DNA of 64,000 nucleotides, taken from Spongilla lacustris (lineage: Eukaryota; Porifera; Demospongiae; Spongillida; Spongillidae). This document shows, in pieces, positions 1 through 11,757 of this stretch. The DNA is taken from the NCBI GenBank assembly GCA_949361645.1, contig OX442429.1, forward strand, positions 6,894,290 to 6,958,289, in the 5' to 3' direction. The notes beneath the pieces are model-generated. The model made no database searches. It was given only the letters and a program-made list of their open reading frames with translations, and was not told the origin of the DNA. How positions within the stretch are numbered: position 1 is the stretch's first letter; every line of letters starts with the position of its first letter. Made by a program: the position numbers and the translations under genes.

Positions 1-372
1 TTTGTTAGCCTGCTACCAAAGCTATTAGTGAGCGCATGCAGTAGTGAAAGCATACCTCGATTCATTCCAGTATATATGTCGCAAATGCGATAACCTACAT
101 GCTCACAAAGAGACAAGTGATGCTCTGTCCATTGCTCCATGCTTCAACGAGTTTGTCAGGTTTGAAATGTGCCATTTACTGTATATAGTTCTCGCATTTA
201 CACACTGATCAGATCTGTTTTCATCAATTCGCAATAGCATAGTCGTGCATATTTTGCACCAAATCGTACAAAACAAACAAAAACTGGGGCTCCGTCCCAG
301 ACCCCGCCCCTACTTACGTATATTGTAATAGCCGGACCACTTTTTCTTTCGTTCCTACGGCCCTGTTACCAG

Positions 373-490
373 AAGAGAGGCCAGGGTGTACTTCACGTGC
401 GACCCCAGTGTCATGCAGGCACCGACCTTTGAGCACCTCAAGGACTCGTACCAGGGCCACTTTGCTGTGCCCACGAAATACGCCTGCTGA
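373..490 (+). CDS. possible 3'-terminal exon of an upstream gene
   Basis: A pyrimidine-rich stretch ends in AG at 371-372. It is followed by 38 codons open to TGA at 488-490. The peptide contains VYFTCDPSVMQ, a middle FEHLKDSY and ends FAVPTKYAC. A strand with a Cys and a closing AC loosely recalls the last strands of mannose-6-phosphate-receptor-homology domains, but the piece is too short to assign. The rest of the gene would lie left of the window. It could be a chance open frame. Confidence 0.3.
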
Positions 491-985
491 ACCAAGATTG
501 CACGCGCGTTAATAACTTTTCTGACCCGGTAACGGGCGAGCTAGTATGTATTATATTTGTGTACGTTTAACCCAAGCTGGCTGATAGAATTAACGCGGTC
601 GAAGCGGAAAATAAAGCGCGTTGTTGTAGATTTGCACAGACCAAATCAGGCCCAGTGGCCACACCTATTAACGTAAACAAAATTTAACACATACCTATAA
701 ACATAAACGTATTTTTAAAACCAATGAATAAGCGCTAATATATCTAAGTTTTCAGTAGCAGTATCGCCCTTTTAACATTACTTCAGCATCCACAGCGGTC
801 CTTCATTATTATATGCAAAGACTCTTGGCTCTTGCATACTTTTCGACACTGCAGGTTACATAGAACACAGAAGGTTGGTCTTCACACTCAGACCCAATGC
901 ATGTTGCACATGCATAACCGCTACATAGCCGTGCAGTATTCTAATTAAACACAATATAATAAAAACAATTTTTACAAGTACAAGT
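491..985. other. intergenic / probable MOSPD2 3' UTR side
   Basis: AT-rich sequence with no coding signal. It lies just downstream of the MOSPD2 stop on the minus strand, so part is expected to be its 3' UTR. I found no canonical AATAAA on that strand here. Confidence 0.4.
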
Positions 986-3900
986 TTAGAAAAACAGAAG
1001 AGTTACAAGAAGAATGGTTAACAAAGCGATGAGAACATAGTTGAGACGTTTCGTTCGAATCAACGCTGCCTGCAATTCCATGGTAACGCCTACCAGCTTG
1101 TCCACCTGTGAAACATAAGAAAGTCACAGTGATCTAACAGAAGGACAAAGGAAGAGGGTCAGGGGAGGAGAGTAGTAACAGGAAAGATTTCAATTCTTAT
1201 CCAAGAGTGTTCCAACTAATACTCACTTAGCATCATCCATATTTTAAAATAATAATTATGTATACATGCATGAAATGAATTCGCCCATCAACACAACATA
1301 TCTCCATTACCACAAAACGTAAAAATGCCACAATTCCGACAAATACCCAACAAGCAAAAATGAGAAATGCCCGTTTCAATGATAAGGACCTAGCAACAAA
1401 CAATGGTCTCTTTCTTAGTTGTACACTACATGTACACATGTTCTGAATCACAGTTGTTTGCTTGTTAAGTGACTACCATATGTCGACCAGCCCTCTAAGC
1501 AACGCCGCCCACATGAAGTGGCGACAATGCAAATACGAATATGATGGCAGGCTACTGTGCACCAATTGGAACAGCTACATCAGTGGCAAGTCACCTTGTT
1601 AATAACTTGCCAGTCTTTGTGAAGAATGCATCAGTGCTTGTGTAGCATCAATGTGATGCCATGATTGAATACATATTAAAAAAACAGAACATGCTGGCAT
1701 TTTGTGCAAAATGCCAGCATGTTCTATTTATATGTTTCGTGCAAAACACCAAAATTTTCTACACTCTGGGTAACCAAATGAGGTAACATAAACAAGCTAC
1801 CATTTGTCAAGTGTCAGTAGACTGATTATTATAAGTTGTCCAGTGGTTCTCCCTTAATATCAGGTAAATGTTAACTCATGTGATTATGTTATTATGTGTG
1901 GGGAGAGGAAAAAAATTAATGACACAATCCGGGATATGACATTAAAAGGTACATGTATTCAAATAACTGAGCCAGCACTAAGTATGAGATGAATGGTACA
2001 TGGTTTAGGATTTCACTTTTTAATGATATTAAATGGGTTATTCTATTAGGAGGTATGTAGAGTTGCAAGCAGAAGCGAATGGATTTATCTCTTAGTCAGA
2101 AAATACTAATCATAAAATTAGCATATGACAAGACATTATTGCTCAGCAATTTGGCTGCTTGCAGTCAACTGTCTTGAAGATATTATTCCACTTCAGCAAG
2201 ACCCAGAGAAAATAAGACAAAAGCTCGTAAGCAAAAACGCTCTGGGGAAAGGCTTTACGATGCACTTTTTGCCTGCAGGATTACCAATGTAGGAGCAGGG
2301 GATGTGCCATGAAGTTACTACCAGTACTTTGATCTTGGAGGAGAAGGTAATGTGGTCCTGTTTTGGACATTATTGGCTTCCCATGTTGTAGAATAACTTG
2401 CATAATTAATGTCTTTATGTACACCAGTGGTATGATATTAAGTGGGGTTCACTGTACTATTTTGGTGCGCCTCACAGCATGTACTATGGGGTCAAAGCTA
2501 AAATCAAAAGGCAAAGGACGATCACACTTGACCTCAGCGGCTACCATTTCATATTTATTAATTTATGATTAATGGTTAGCACGGTCGCCAGCACCTTAAG
2601 TGCCCGGTCCCCAGCACCTTCTGATGATCTAATGCTAATCTGGTCCCCAGCACCTTCTGATGATCTAATGTTAATCTGGTCCCCAGCACCTTCTGATGAT
2701 CTAATGTTAATCTGGTCCCCAGCACCTTCTGATGATCTAATACTAATCTGGTCCCCAGCACCTTCTGATGACCCAATGCAGTACCTTTTGATGTAAGGTC
2801 TTCATCTCAATGCTGCTTGTGCCTGTGCTGGTGGAGGTGGAGGTGGTGGACTGTCGTTCATCGAGCTTCTGTTCAGAAGGCACAGGTGAGGGGGGAGTGG
2901 CCCCAAGCTTTAGGGCCTTCTTCGGTACAGTCTCCTTCGTCAACTGGCATCTCAGCCTTTTGTGAAGTGTGGCACAAACAACATCATGTGATGCCATGGC
3001 AACATTTATCACTATGGTTACCGATATTCTTTGACACTCTGCTCTGGTAATGCTTTCCAAAATGCAGGCAGCTGGTTATCATTCTGGTCTGGTACCTTGG
3101 AGCCTGCCTCAAATGGATAGTACTGTACCAGGAATTTGTCCTGTGAGACTGGTCCACTGTTACCTGAAAGGTATTAGCAATTTATGAAGGCAAAAAATGT
3201 TAGCACTGTCCTCTTCTGCTATGCCTGTTTTTTCACTAAATTTCTCATGTGACAGCCCTCTTTCTCACCCTCCCTCCCTCCTCCCTCCCTCCCTCCCTCC
3301 CCCCTCCCTCCCTCCCTCCCTCCCTCCCTCCCTCCCTCCCTCCCTCCCTACCTACCTGGAACCAGAACAACTTGCACCTTGGCAACACTTTTAGGCTCCA
3401 ATGTAGCCAAACTTGGCCTCACTTTGTACCGTGTGGGTGCAGTGGTCTTGATCTAAGCAGCAAACATACAACATACTAACACCACATCCATCTCCACACC
3501 ACCCCCACACCCATCTCCACACACACCACCTCACCTTGTATGCCAGAGCCTGTTCAGAAATGTTGGTGAGGGTAATGACACACTTGCACTCTGAACCTGG
3601 CTTTTCTATGAAGAGGAGTTCATCTGGAGGGCTTCATGAGAGGAACATGGTGATGAGGGTATGGCAGTGATGATGGTGATGAGGGTATGGCAGTGATGAT
3701 GGTGGTGAGGGTATGGCAGGGATGATGATGATGAGGGTATGGCAGTGATGATGGTGGTGAGGGTATGGCAGTGATGATGGTGATGAGGGTATGGCAGGGA
3801 TGATGGTGATGAGGGTATGGTAGTGATGATGATGGTGAGGGTATGGCAGTGATGATGGTGATGAGGGTATGGCAGGGATGATGGTGATGAGGGTATGGCA

Positions 3901-6900
3901 GTGATGATGGTGATGAGGGTATGGCAGGGGTGATGGTGATGAGGGTATGGCGTGATGATGGTGGTGAGGGTATGGCAGTGATGATGGTGATGAGGGTATG
4001 GCAGTGATGATGGTGATGAGGGTATGGCAGTGATGATGGTGGTGAGGGTATGGCAGTGATGATGGTGGTGAGGGTATGGCAGTGATGATGGTGATGAGGG
4101 TATGGCAGTGATGATGGTGGTGAGGGTATGGCAGTGATGATGGTGGTGAGGGTATGGCAGGGATGATGGTGATGAGGGTATGGCAGTGATGATGGTGATG
4201 AGGGTATGGCAGTGATGATGGTGATGAGGGTATGGCAGGGGTGATGGTGGTGAGGGTATGGCAGTGATGATGGTGGTATGGTGGTATAATGGTAGTTATG
4301 TGGTGAAGGTGACGAGGAAAGCAGGAGGACACAATGGTAATGGTAAATACAATTAACCCCTTCCTTCCCCCTCACTTTATATCCAGGTAAGGTGAGCTTT
4401 GAGGATCAGGGGTCCTTATGGCATGTCCATCGTCAAAGTTTGAGTTCCTCCTGGGCTGGTTCCTGAGGATGCTGGACACATGTCTCCTCCTGTGGTACTC
4501 GCTAGTGGACCTCTTCAGCACCCCCTCTGGCCCGGCACCACTGTGGCTCACGCCCACACCTTCCTCCGGCCCAAAGCGACTCTGACGTGATGGCGGGAGA
4601 TTGGCCGAGAAAGACACCTTTTTTTGCGTTGAGTGAGATGGTTGAGGGGTTAGATGTATGTCAACAGTGCATCATCCCCTGCTTACCCTTCTGCGTCCAT
4701 CCACAGGTAAGGACTGGGTGACATCGACGGATTTTGGTTTCACTTTTGGTTCAGGTTCAACATCAGGATGAGTTCCTTCGCTCGTGGCTGAGCCCACTGT
4801 AGTAACCCTTCCTCCCTCCTCCTCCTCCTCCTCCTCCCCCTGGTCGCCCCTGTTCCTCCTCCTATCCTCCTCTTCCCCATCTCCATCCTCACTCCCATCT
4901 TCGTCATCATCCCTTTCTTCTGCCTCTTCCCCCTCCACACGACCTTCCACCTTCTCCAGCTCATTCATAATCTCCTCCCTGTTGTACTCAAATTTCCAAG
5001 GGTCCAGTCCTCCAAACTTCTCAAGAAGGTTCTCAGGAGCAATGTAATCAGTAATGTCATCTTTGTTCACAAACCTGTATGGGGAGGAGGAAGATCACCT
5101 GATCCAGGTGTCCCCCACTAACTGTGGGGGCAAAGGGTTGCAGGACAAACTTTATCTTGTTTGATGCTCTCTCACTAAGCCAAGACTTCACAATCTTCCA
5201 TGGAGCTGTTAAAAGAACAAGTTGGGCACAGTAATTAACCCCTGGAAGCAGGCCCCACCCCCCATCCCCTAATACCTTGCAGTACCCATGGGAGACCATA
5301 GACCAGGATCATAGCTGGGAAGAGAAGGGTTAACCACAATAACAACGCTCTTCAACAGCATACCAAGAAAGTTGGGATAATAGGTTTTGAAACAGTTCAT
5401 TATGAAACGCACAAGGTCCATGTCCATATTGCTGAGGCCAGCATTGCTTGAATCAAATATCATACACACTTTTGAATCTGGATAAACCCGCGCCTAGAAA
5501 GGTGTGTATGTGTGTGGTGTGGTGTGTATGTGTGTGGTGTGGTGTGTATGTGTGTGGTGTGGTTTGTATGTGTGTGGTGTGGTGTGTATGTGTGTGGTGT
5601 GGTGTGTATGTGTGTGGTGTGGTGTGTATGTGTGTGGTGTGGTGTGGTGTGGTGTGGTGTGGTGTGTATGTGTGTGGTGTGTATGTGTGTAGTGTGGTTT
5701 GTATGTGTGTGGTGTGGTTTGTATGTGTATGTGTGTGGTGTGTATGTGTGTGGTGTAGGGTGTATGTGTGTGGTGTGGTGTGTATGTGTGTGGTGTGGTG
5801 TGTATGTGTGTGGTGTGGTGTGTATGTGTGTGGTGTGGTGTGTATGTGTGTGGTGTGGTGTGTATGTGTGTGGTGTGGTGTGGTGTGTATGTGTGTGGTG
5901 TGGTGTGTGTGTGTGGTGTGGTGTGTATGTGTGGAGTGGTGTGTGTGTGGTGTGGTGTGTATGTGTGTGGTGTGGTGTGTATGTGTGTGGTGTGGTGTAT
6001 ATGTGTGTGGTGTGGTGTGTATGTGTGTGGTGTGGTGTGTATGTGTGTGGTGTGGTGTGTATGTGTGTGGTGTGTATGTGTGTGGTGTGTGTGGTGTGGT
6101 GTGTATGTGTGTGGTGTGTATGTGTATTATGTGAGAAGTACAAACATAAAAATGTGAAAGGAAAACATGAGAAGTGCAAGAGATGGAGAGAGTATGTCCT
6201 GTGGACCAACATCCTCACCTGAGATTCAAGACAGAACGCTACCCAACGATACGTCTCCATCACACGCTTGGAGTCCTTGTAGTGGAGGTATATGTTGAGG
6301 ATTACTGGTGACCAGATGGCCATAACATGGGGTAAGACCCACGTCCTTCTGAGAACAACCAAAAGGGCATACCAATGTGGTTTCCCTCCCTGTCAAACCC
6401 ATGTTTGTACGACTTCCCTGATCGGAAAAAATTTTCGTCTATGGAGTCAAATGTGATATCTAAGGGAGAGGCATAAGGGGGGAGGGGGAGGGCCCCCCGA
6501 GAAAGGAGAAGGGAAGAAAGAAACATAATAGAGCGAATAAAAATTCAATTTTGTCAGAGAAATGATGAGGTTTGTGCTAACCATTGATACCGAAGGACTT
6601 CCTCCACTTCGCACATTCAACCTGAAAGTGATGCACCAGACACACAGAGGGTCAGCAACAAGAAAAAAAAGGTTACCACGGTAACAAGTCACCATTTGAT
6701 TGTAGGCATTGGTTGCATCCCCCATTTGGTGGTAGACAAATTTGCAGACATAGTGTAGTGATGGGTGGCCGATTCTGGCCAAGTCCCTAGGGTCCATGTC
6801 TGGATCATCTGGAATGATGTATGCACAAACACATGCCATAGCCATCGGATACACGAAACATGTGCACAAACACATGCCACTGAATGTACATAATTATATT

Positions 6901-7537
6901 TAAAGCATACATACATACACACACACTGCTCAAACCTTTGTGCTCTGCCAAGAATCTTGTCTGCAATTCCTTGGCAGTTGCCAAGACAACCTGTGCCATG
7001 GAGACATATCTGACTTCAAACCCCATCTTACTCGGGCCATAAAACCCCAACAGGCCCCAAAGTACGAGTTTATGCAAGCGATCTAATTGAATTGATAAGA
7101 CGTCCAAATGACACAGAAGTTCATGAACGTATGTCCTGGAAGGTGTAGCCATTAAGTCAGGCTTTGTGCTGTGCACGGCCCTATTTGATTTAAACATTAC
7201 TGGAGTGCATGTGTGTGTGTGTGTGTGCGTGTTTGTTGCTGGGCAATGCATTGCATTGTGGAGGAGGAGAAGGAGGAGGAGGAGGAGAAGGAGGGGGGTA
7301 TTGGTTTTGTCGGCATAATGTGTGACAACTCAACTGCAACGCACAGACCTATCTCGCTGGACGTAAAATATCGTTAGGTTCATGCCCGCCTCCACACGCC
7401 GCATGCACACATGCTGAGTCCCAATGCATAAAACTGTAGCTGGGCATACCCCCTTAACACTCGTGTTTCATCACCATAGCAAATAGGACCCTGAGGAACA
7501 TGCTAACCTTTTCCGGGAGCTCGGCTGCGGCAGCCAT
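986..7537 (-). CDS. MOSPD2: MOSPD2 homologue: CRAL-TRIO + MSP domain, tail-anchored
   Basis: Sixteen coding exons (minus): 7537-7508, 6990-6936, 6808-6693, 6621-6582, 6459-6373, 6304-6219, 5493-5364, 5314-5276, 5205-5151, 5074-4687, 4617-4376, 3631-3535, 3452-3356, 3163-3022, 2956-2785, 1105-986. They total 1896 nt, giving 631 aa with every splice phase consistent. The N-terminal half is a CRAL-TRIO lipid-binding domain (SNMDMDLVRFI, LPWVLQAPWKIVKSWL, then GGLDPW). A long acidic Glu/Asp linker in exon 10 follows. Then comes an MSP domain (PPDELLFIEKPGSECK, KTTAPTRYKVRPSLATLEPK), and a hydrophobic C-terminal anchor at about residues 614-630. In other animals MOSPD2 sits on the ER and binds FFAT motifs to build membrane contacts; this role is by homology. 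Exon 9 has a weak GTTTGT donor. Introns carry minisatellites. The start lies 85 bp from FANCB's start. Confidence 0.9.
1106..2784 (-). other. large last intron of MOSPD2
   Basis: AT-rich 1.7-kb intron between the last two MOSPD2 coding exons. It contains no coding signal, but has a direct/inverted 'atgccagcatgttct' pair near 1690-1725 and a 36-bp minisatellite at its upstream end. Confidence 0.7.
2598..2778. repeat. 36-bp minisatellite, 5 copies
   Basis: Five near-identical 36-bp units (core ccccagcaccttctgatgat) immediately inside the MOSPD2 intron. The 36-bp period makes both strands open, but the peptides are repeat artefacts. Confidence 0.85.
3261..3350. repeat. (CCCT)n microsatellite next to MOSPD2 donor
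   Basis: About 90 bp of CCCT on the plus strand, GGGA on the transcribed strand. It starts within a few bases of the MOSPD2 exon-13 donor. Confidence 0.85.
3650..4275. repeat. 26-bp minisatellite (~24 copies) in MOSPD2 intron
   Basis: Units of about 26 bp (core ggtatggcagtgatgatggt) with gat/ggt variants. They fill the intron between MOSPD2 exons 11 and 12. A 26-bp period cycles through all three frames, so the long His/Pro-rich open frames opposite are artefacts. Confidence 0.9.
5503..6127. repeat. 20-bp GT-rich minisatellite (~31 copies)
   Basis: Units such as gtgtggtgtgtatgtgtgtg fill the MOSPD2 intron between exons 6 and 7 and start about 10 bp from the exon-7 acceptor. The Cys/Val- and His/Thr-rich open frames here are low-complexity artefacts. 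Confidence 0.9.
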
Positions 7538-7622
7538 CGATCCTGTATATTTTGTACCGTGACCTGCTGTGCACCAATGGGTTAAAACATAAAACGTTAA
7601 CGGGCGCGCCGCTGAAACTATA
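7538..7622. promoter_or_regulatory. shared divergent promoter MOSPD2 / FANCB
   Basis: Only 85 bp separate the two start codons. The stretch contains a CCAAT box (7574-7578) and a GC-rich GGCGCGCC palindrome near 7603-7610. A TATA-like tatattttg also occurs. Both transcripts probably have very short 5' UTRs or start inside each other. Promoter function is inferred from the arrangement. Confidence 0.6.
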
Positions 7623-10600
7623 ATGTTCCGCAGTTGGCTTGGCTGTATTGCTGGTGCGGCCGTTAGCACGTTTTCCGTATACGACGTTCACGCAGAGGAA
7701 GGACATGTGAAATGCACTGCACCGATCCGCCTGAACATTCCTGGCGATTCCGTTCCACTAGCCCTTGAAGTTGTATTGGACCAGCTGGACGGTCTGTATG
7801 CGCCATTTCTCCTCACCCGCCGCTCTTTGTCGCACCCAGCCGTCGAGAAGACTTGCACGCACCAGCTTTGGAAGTATTCTACTTTTCGGAAGGCTCTGCA
7901 CTTTCACGATACGTTCGAAGCGCCCATACTCGAGTTGGGCGAAAGTTGCCATATAATGGATGGACCCGTCGTTTTGTGGACCGAAGGAGATAAGCTTCAC
8001 CTTCAAACCAGTGCCCGCCATCTCGCGCTGAACCTTCGCACCTACTCCCAATTTCCGCCAACGGCGCCTTTGGCTGTTACAGCGTTCTGGGCGTTCGGAC
8101 ACCCACGTGACGACGAAATGGCGCTGTTGTTCGTGCAGACCGAAGATATAGGGTGCAGTCCTGGGGCTCCGGTTGCCGAACGAGAGTGGCTGTGCTTGGA
8201 GGCGAAAGTGAACGGATTGGACGCGGAGCTTGTACCTGCAAGCAAGTTCATTCCTAGCGACTACGGCCTGATAGCCACCTGCATCGCGTTGCACCGCAGC
8301 CACGTGGCGAACAGAACTGCGAACTGCATCGCTTTCAGGCATCTGTTTGTGGTGGGAACATCGTTCAAACAAGTGGTTGTCTTTGAAGATGGCCGGCCAC
8401 TGCACGTTATTCCTGTTCTGATGGTACCAACCATGGTGACTGCTTCCGAAGTAAGATACAGTTTTTTTGTCTGCTTGCAGAATAGATCTATTACAGCTGT
8501 GCCTCTCCTCTGGCTCACCTCCCCTCTCAGGTCATGGGCGGACATATTGCAGTGATCACACTTGATGAAGGTCACAATGCATATGCACACACTATGAAGC
8601 CTAACAGCAGCAGGGTGGAGGTTAGTTGTGAGAACTGGGTACCTGATGCTGGGGAGGAGGGGGTGGGGGAAGCTGGGTACCTGATGCTGGGGAGGAGGGG
8701 GTGGGGGAAGCTGGGTACCTGATGCTGGGGAGGAGGGGGTGGGGGAAGCTGGGTACCTGATGCTGGGGAGGAGGGGGTGGGGGAAGCTGGGTACCTGATG
8801 CTGGGGAGGAGGGGGTGGGGGAAGCTGGGTACCTGATGCTGGGGAGGAGGGGGTGGGGGAAGCTGGGTACCTGATGCTGGGGAGGAGGGGGTGGGGGAAG
8901 CTGGGTACCTGATGCTGGGGAGGAGGGGGTGGGGGAAGGTAATAAGAATACAATGGTAATGGGAGAGGTTCTGTTGCAATTTATGAACTTTAGGATGTCA
9001 TATCTCATGGCTGGACTCAAGCTTTTTAAAAATCATACGATCAATGGGGAAAGCAGGTGGTCATTATTGACAGGTGGTGGTGTAATGGTGTGTCATATGA
9101 GCATCAAACCAACTACTATTATATGCACACACACAACACACACACACACACACACACATGTAACAAAATTTTGCCCAGAGATATGCAATGTGGACTGGAG
9201 CATCAAACCTTCTTGTAGGAGACTTTGCTGCTCTTGGCCATGACCAGTTACTGGTCATATCAAAAAGCAGAGATGGTAATTTTGAAGAGCATTAGTTGCT
9301 TCTTTGAACACCCTTACACGCCCACCTTCATTAGAGAAATCGGACCTGGAAAGCTGTCAAATTGTTGACCTCAGCGAGCCTCCAGCCAGCAGTGAAGTAA
9401 ATTCTTCATCTTTGTTTCCTCGTAGTGTACCTTGTAACTCCTTAACCAGGTGCAGCAGAGGATGGAAGATGAGCCACAGAAGACCACCGGCTCCCTTGTA
9501 GAGGCACTGAGAGCCCTGGATGTGAGGAAGAAGGTTGGTGGGGATGAGAGGTGTGTCTTATGTGGTGTGCAGGCTGGGGATGAGAGGTGTGGTATACAGG
9601 CTGGGGATGAGAGGTGTGTCTTATGTGGTGTGCAGGCTGGGGATCTATATCTCTGTGATCTGGAGAAGGAATATGAGAGCAAGACTGAACTTCTGGAACA
9701 GGGCTTACAGTTCCTTAGGAACCTGCAAGTTCCCAATTCTCACTCCCAGAATATTCCAACACCAGACCCAGTAAGCTTGTTGTACCTACAAGCACACTTG
9801 TATAGGACTGGGGCCCTGGCTGCAGACCCTTGTAACGCTGTTGCCTGGAAAATTTGGTGAGATTTGCAAACACCACAGAATGGTCACACCTGGGTTACCA
9901 GCAGAGAGACCCATACCTCACTCCTCATCCACCCACACCATCACACTGGTGAAGCATTGGCAGAGGATCATTGATCAGCAGTGGATTGTGGGCGTTGTTG
10001 TCCAATCTGACAAGTGAGTGTGGTGGTGCATAGGCACCTATGGGAATGTTGTGAGGGGGTGGGGCCTATGTGATGTTGTGAGAAGGGTGGGGTCTATGTG
10101 ATGTTGTGAGGGGGTGGGGCCTCTGTGATGTTGTGAGAAGGGTGGGGCCTATGTGATGTGAGAAGGGTGGGGGACTATGTGATGTTGTGAGGCGGTGGGG
10201 CCTCTGGTGTTGTGAGGCAGAGGGGGTGGGGGTCTGTGATATTGTGAGGGGGTGGGGGTCTATGTGGTGTGAGAAGGGTGGGGCCTATGTAATGTTGTGA
10301 GAAGGGTAGGGGCTAGTAGGGCACTTGTGTGGAAGCTGTGGGAGCTGGATGAAGCATGGGGTGCTTTGTCACCACAGGCCATTGCCAAATGTTTCAGTAA
10401 CTCTTGTGAGACGTGGCGGTGGGTGTTGTGTCCGTCAGACCTGCACCAGCAAGGTCGTGTGGCTTCAAGAAGGCAAAATGGTTGCCACGACTCCCAGAGT
10501 CAAGAGGCTGCGGATGGATGCCTCCTATGGGGAGGAGGAGTGTGCATCGTGGAAGTTGTGTGTGGCCTCTGTTTGCGGGGGTGTGCCTCCGCTTGAGAGG

Positions 10601-10782
10601 GGAGAGGCCCACGCATCAGTAGTCTGTAGCTGGAGTGGAGAGGGTGACATTGGAAGTCTGGACCTTGGCACCATCACCTTCTGTATTGATGACTTGCTGA
10701 CAGATGCCCTTACTTGTGATGAACGGTGCCTGTTGCTATGGCAAGGCAGGTGACTTCCTTTGGGGTTAAAACTCTGCTCATT

Positions 10783-10842
<60 letters not shown>

Positions 10843-11660
10843 TGTGTATGTATGTACGATGTGTGTATGTATTTATGTAAGCAGGCAATCATAATCTAAC
10901 TGTGCTGCAAGACAGGTTTTCAGACAAGCATGTGCAAGACTTGGCTTGTTTGTTAGCTGCTGGAATCATAGAGAAGGTTGGTACATTGTTAGCTGCTGAT
11001 GATGGCGCTACGTTGGGCATCCCCACCAAACGTGCACAGGTTCAGGTCACATCTACTCGCACGCCTCTCTCCTCTCTTCCGGCGATGTTAAAGGACAGGC
11101 TGCGATCCCGTGTTCCTGTCTTCCATGCGGGTGATACAGTCCTCATCCCCAGTCCTATGTATGGTGGCAGTGGTGGAGTGGGTTGGCTGGAGGGTGTGGT
11201 TCTTTATGCAACTGTGAGACCCAATGTGACGCTGAGCATCCTACACAAGTAAGGGGGCACTATAAAGAGTGGGCATTATATAGAGTGTACCACACCTAAA
11301 GCTGTACGACACAACAGGCACTTTTTTCTAATGATGCATCTGCGCATGCTACATAGATAAGCATTACCAAAGGAAACATTGTTATTACTATCATCTGTTG
11401 TCACACACACACACACACACAGAACTGCGTCACAGTTGTCTATGGTGCTGGCACTCCTGCATCATGTCCTTCCAGAGGATGTGTCCATCACAAGCCTCTG
11501 TGAGGATGAATCCCAACGGACCTCAGCCGCACTACGCTGCCTCGAAGAGGAGCTGTTTGCACAGGACCCAGAGGGAGCACATGAAGGAACTGCATCTGTT
11601 AGACAATGCACTGCGAGCGACCACGCCGTGTCCAGTCTCCTCCAAACCACACTAATATGA
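7623..11660 (+). CDS. FANCB: FANCB homologue, Fanconi anaemia core complex
   Basis: Exons: 7623-8450, 8531-8620, 9179-9275, 9335-9396, 9450-9533, 9636-9770, 9826-9856, 9902-10013, 10378-10749, 10916-11248, 11423-11660. They total 2382 nt, 793 aa, closing in frame. The 276-residue first exon has beta-propeller strands typical of FANCB (MDGPVVLWTEGDKLHL; later FIPSDYGLIATCI and a VGTSFKQVVVFEDG strand). Downstream, exon 3 (VGDFAALGHDQLLVISK) and exon 8 (IIDQQWIVGVVVQSDK spans 7-8) match the family's conserved order. In vertebrates FANCB pairs with FANCL and FAAP100 to ubiquitinate FANCI-FANCD2 during crosslink repair. Length is close to the usual 850-odd residues. The 31-nt exon 9826-9856 and the exact start of 9902 are the least certain junctions. 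Confidence 0.82.
8637..8938. repeat. 38-bp minisatellite, 8 copies
   Basis: Eight near-perfect 38-bp units (core ctgggtacctgatgctgggg) in FANCB intron 2. The 38-bp period opens all minus-strand frames, giving Pro/Ser-rich artefact ORFs. Confidence 0.9.
9534..9635 (+). repeat. tandem duplication carrying FANCB exon-6 acceptor
   Basis: Three copies of a gtgcag/gctggggatgagaggtgt-type unit lie between FANCB exons 5 and 6. Each copy repeats the AG acceptor context used at 9634-9635. The whole stretch is open in frame with the flanking exons, so partial inclusion would still be translatable. Confidence 0.7.
10022..10320. repeat. degenerate ~29-bp minisatellite in FANCB intron
   Basis: Repeats of gtgatgttgtgaggggtggggcctat type begin within 20 bp of the FANCB exon ending at 10013. 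They occupy most of the intron. Confidence 0.8.
10787..10845. repeat. (GT)n microsatellite
   Basis: Long GT run in the FANCB intron before the exon at 10916. Confidence 0.9.
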
Positions 11661-11715
11661 TGTAACCGTGTACACACATACATGTACTGCATATTAAGAG
11701 ATGTGATGAACACAA

Positions 11716-11721
11716 AATAAA
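11716..11721 (+). terminator. FANCB polyadenylation signal
   Basis: Canonical AATAAA 55 bp after the FANCB stop. It lies only about 37 bp before the MOB4 stop codon on the other strand, so the two 3' UTRs must be antisense-overlapping. Confidence 0.65.
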
Positions 11722-11757
11722 AATGAAAAAAAAAAAAAACGAAGTCACCGTAAAGGC

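Noticed and set aside
5460..6362. 300-residue His/Thr-rich minus-strand ORF
   Set aside because: GT minisatellite in a MOSPD2 intron; only short flanking parts belong to exons 6 and 7.
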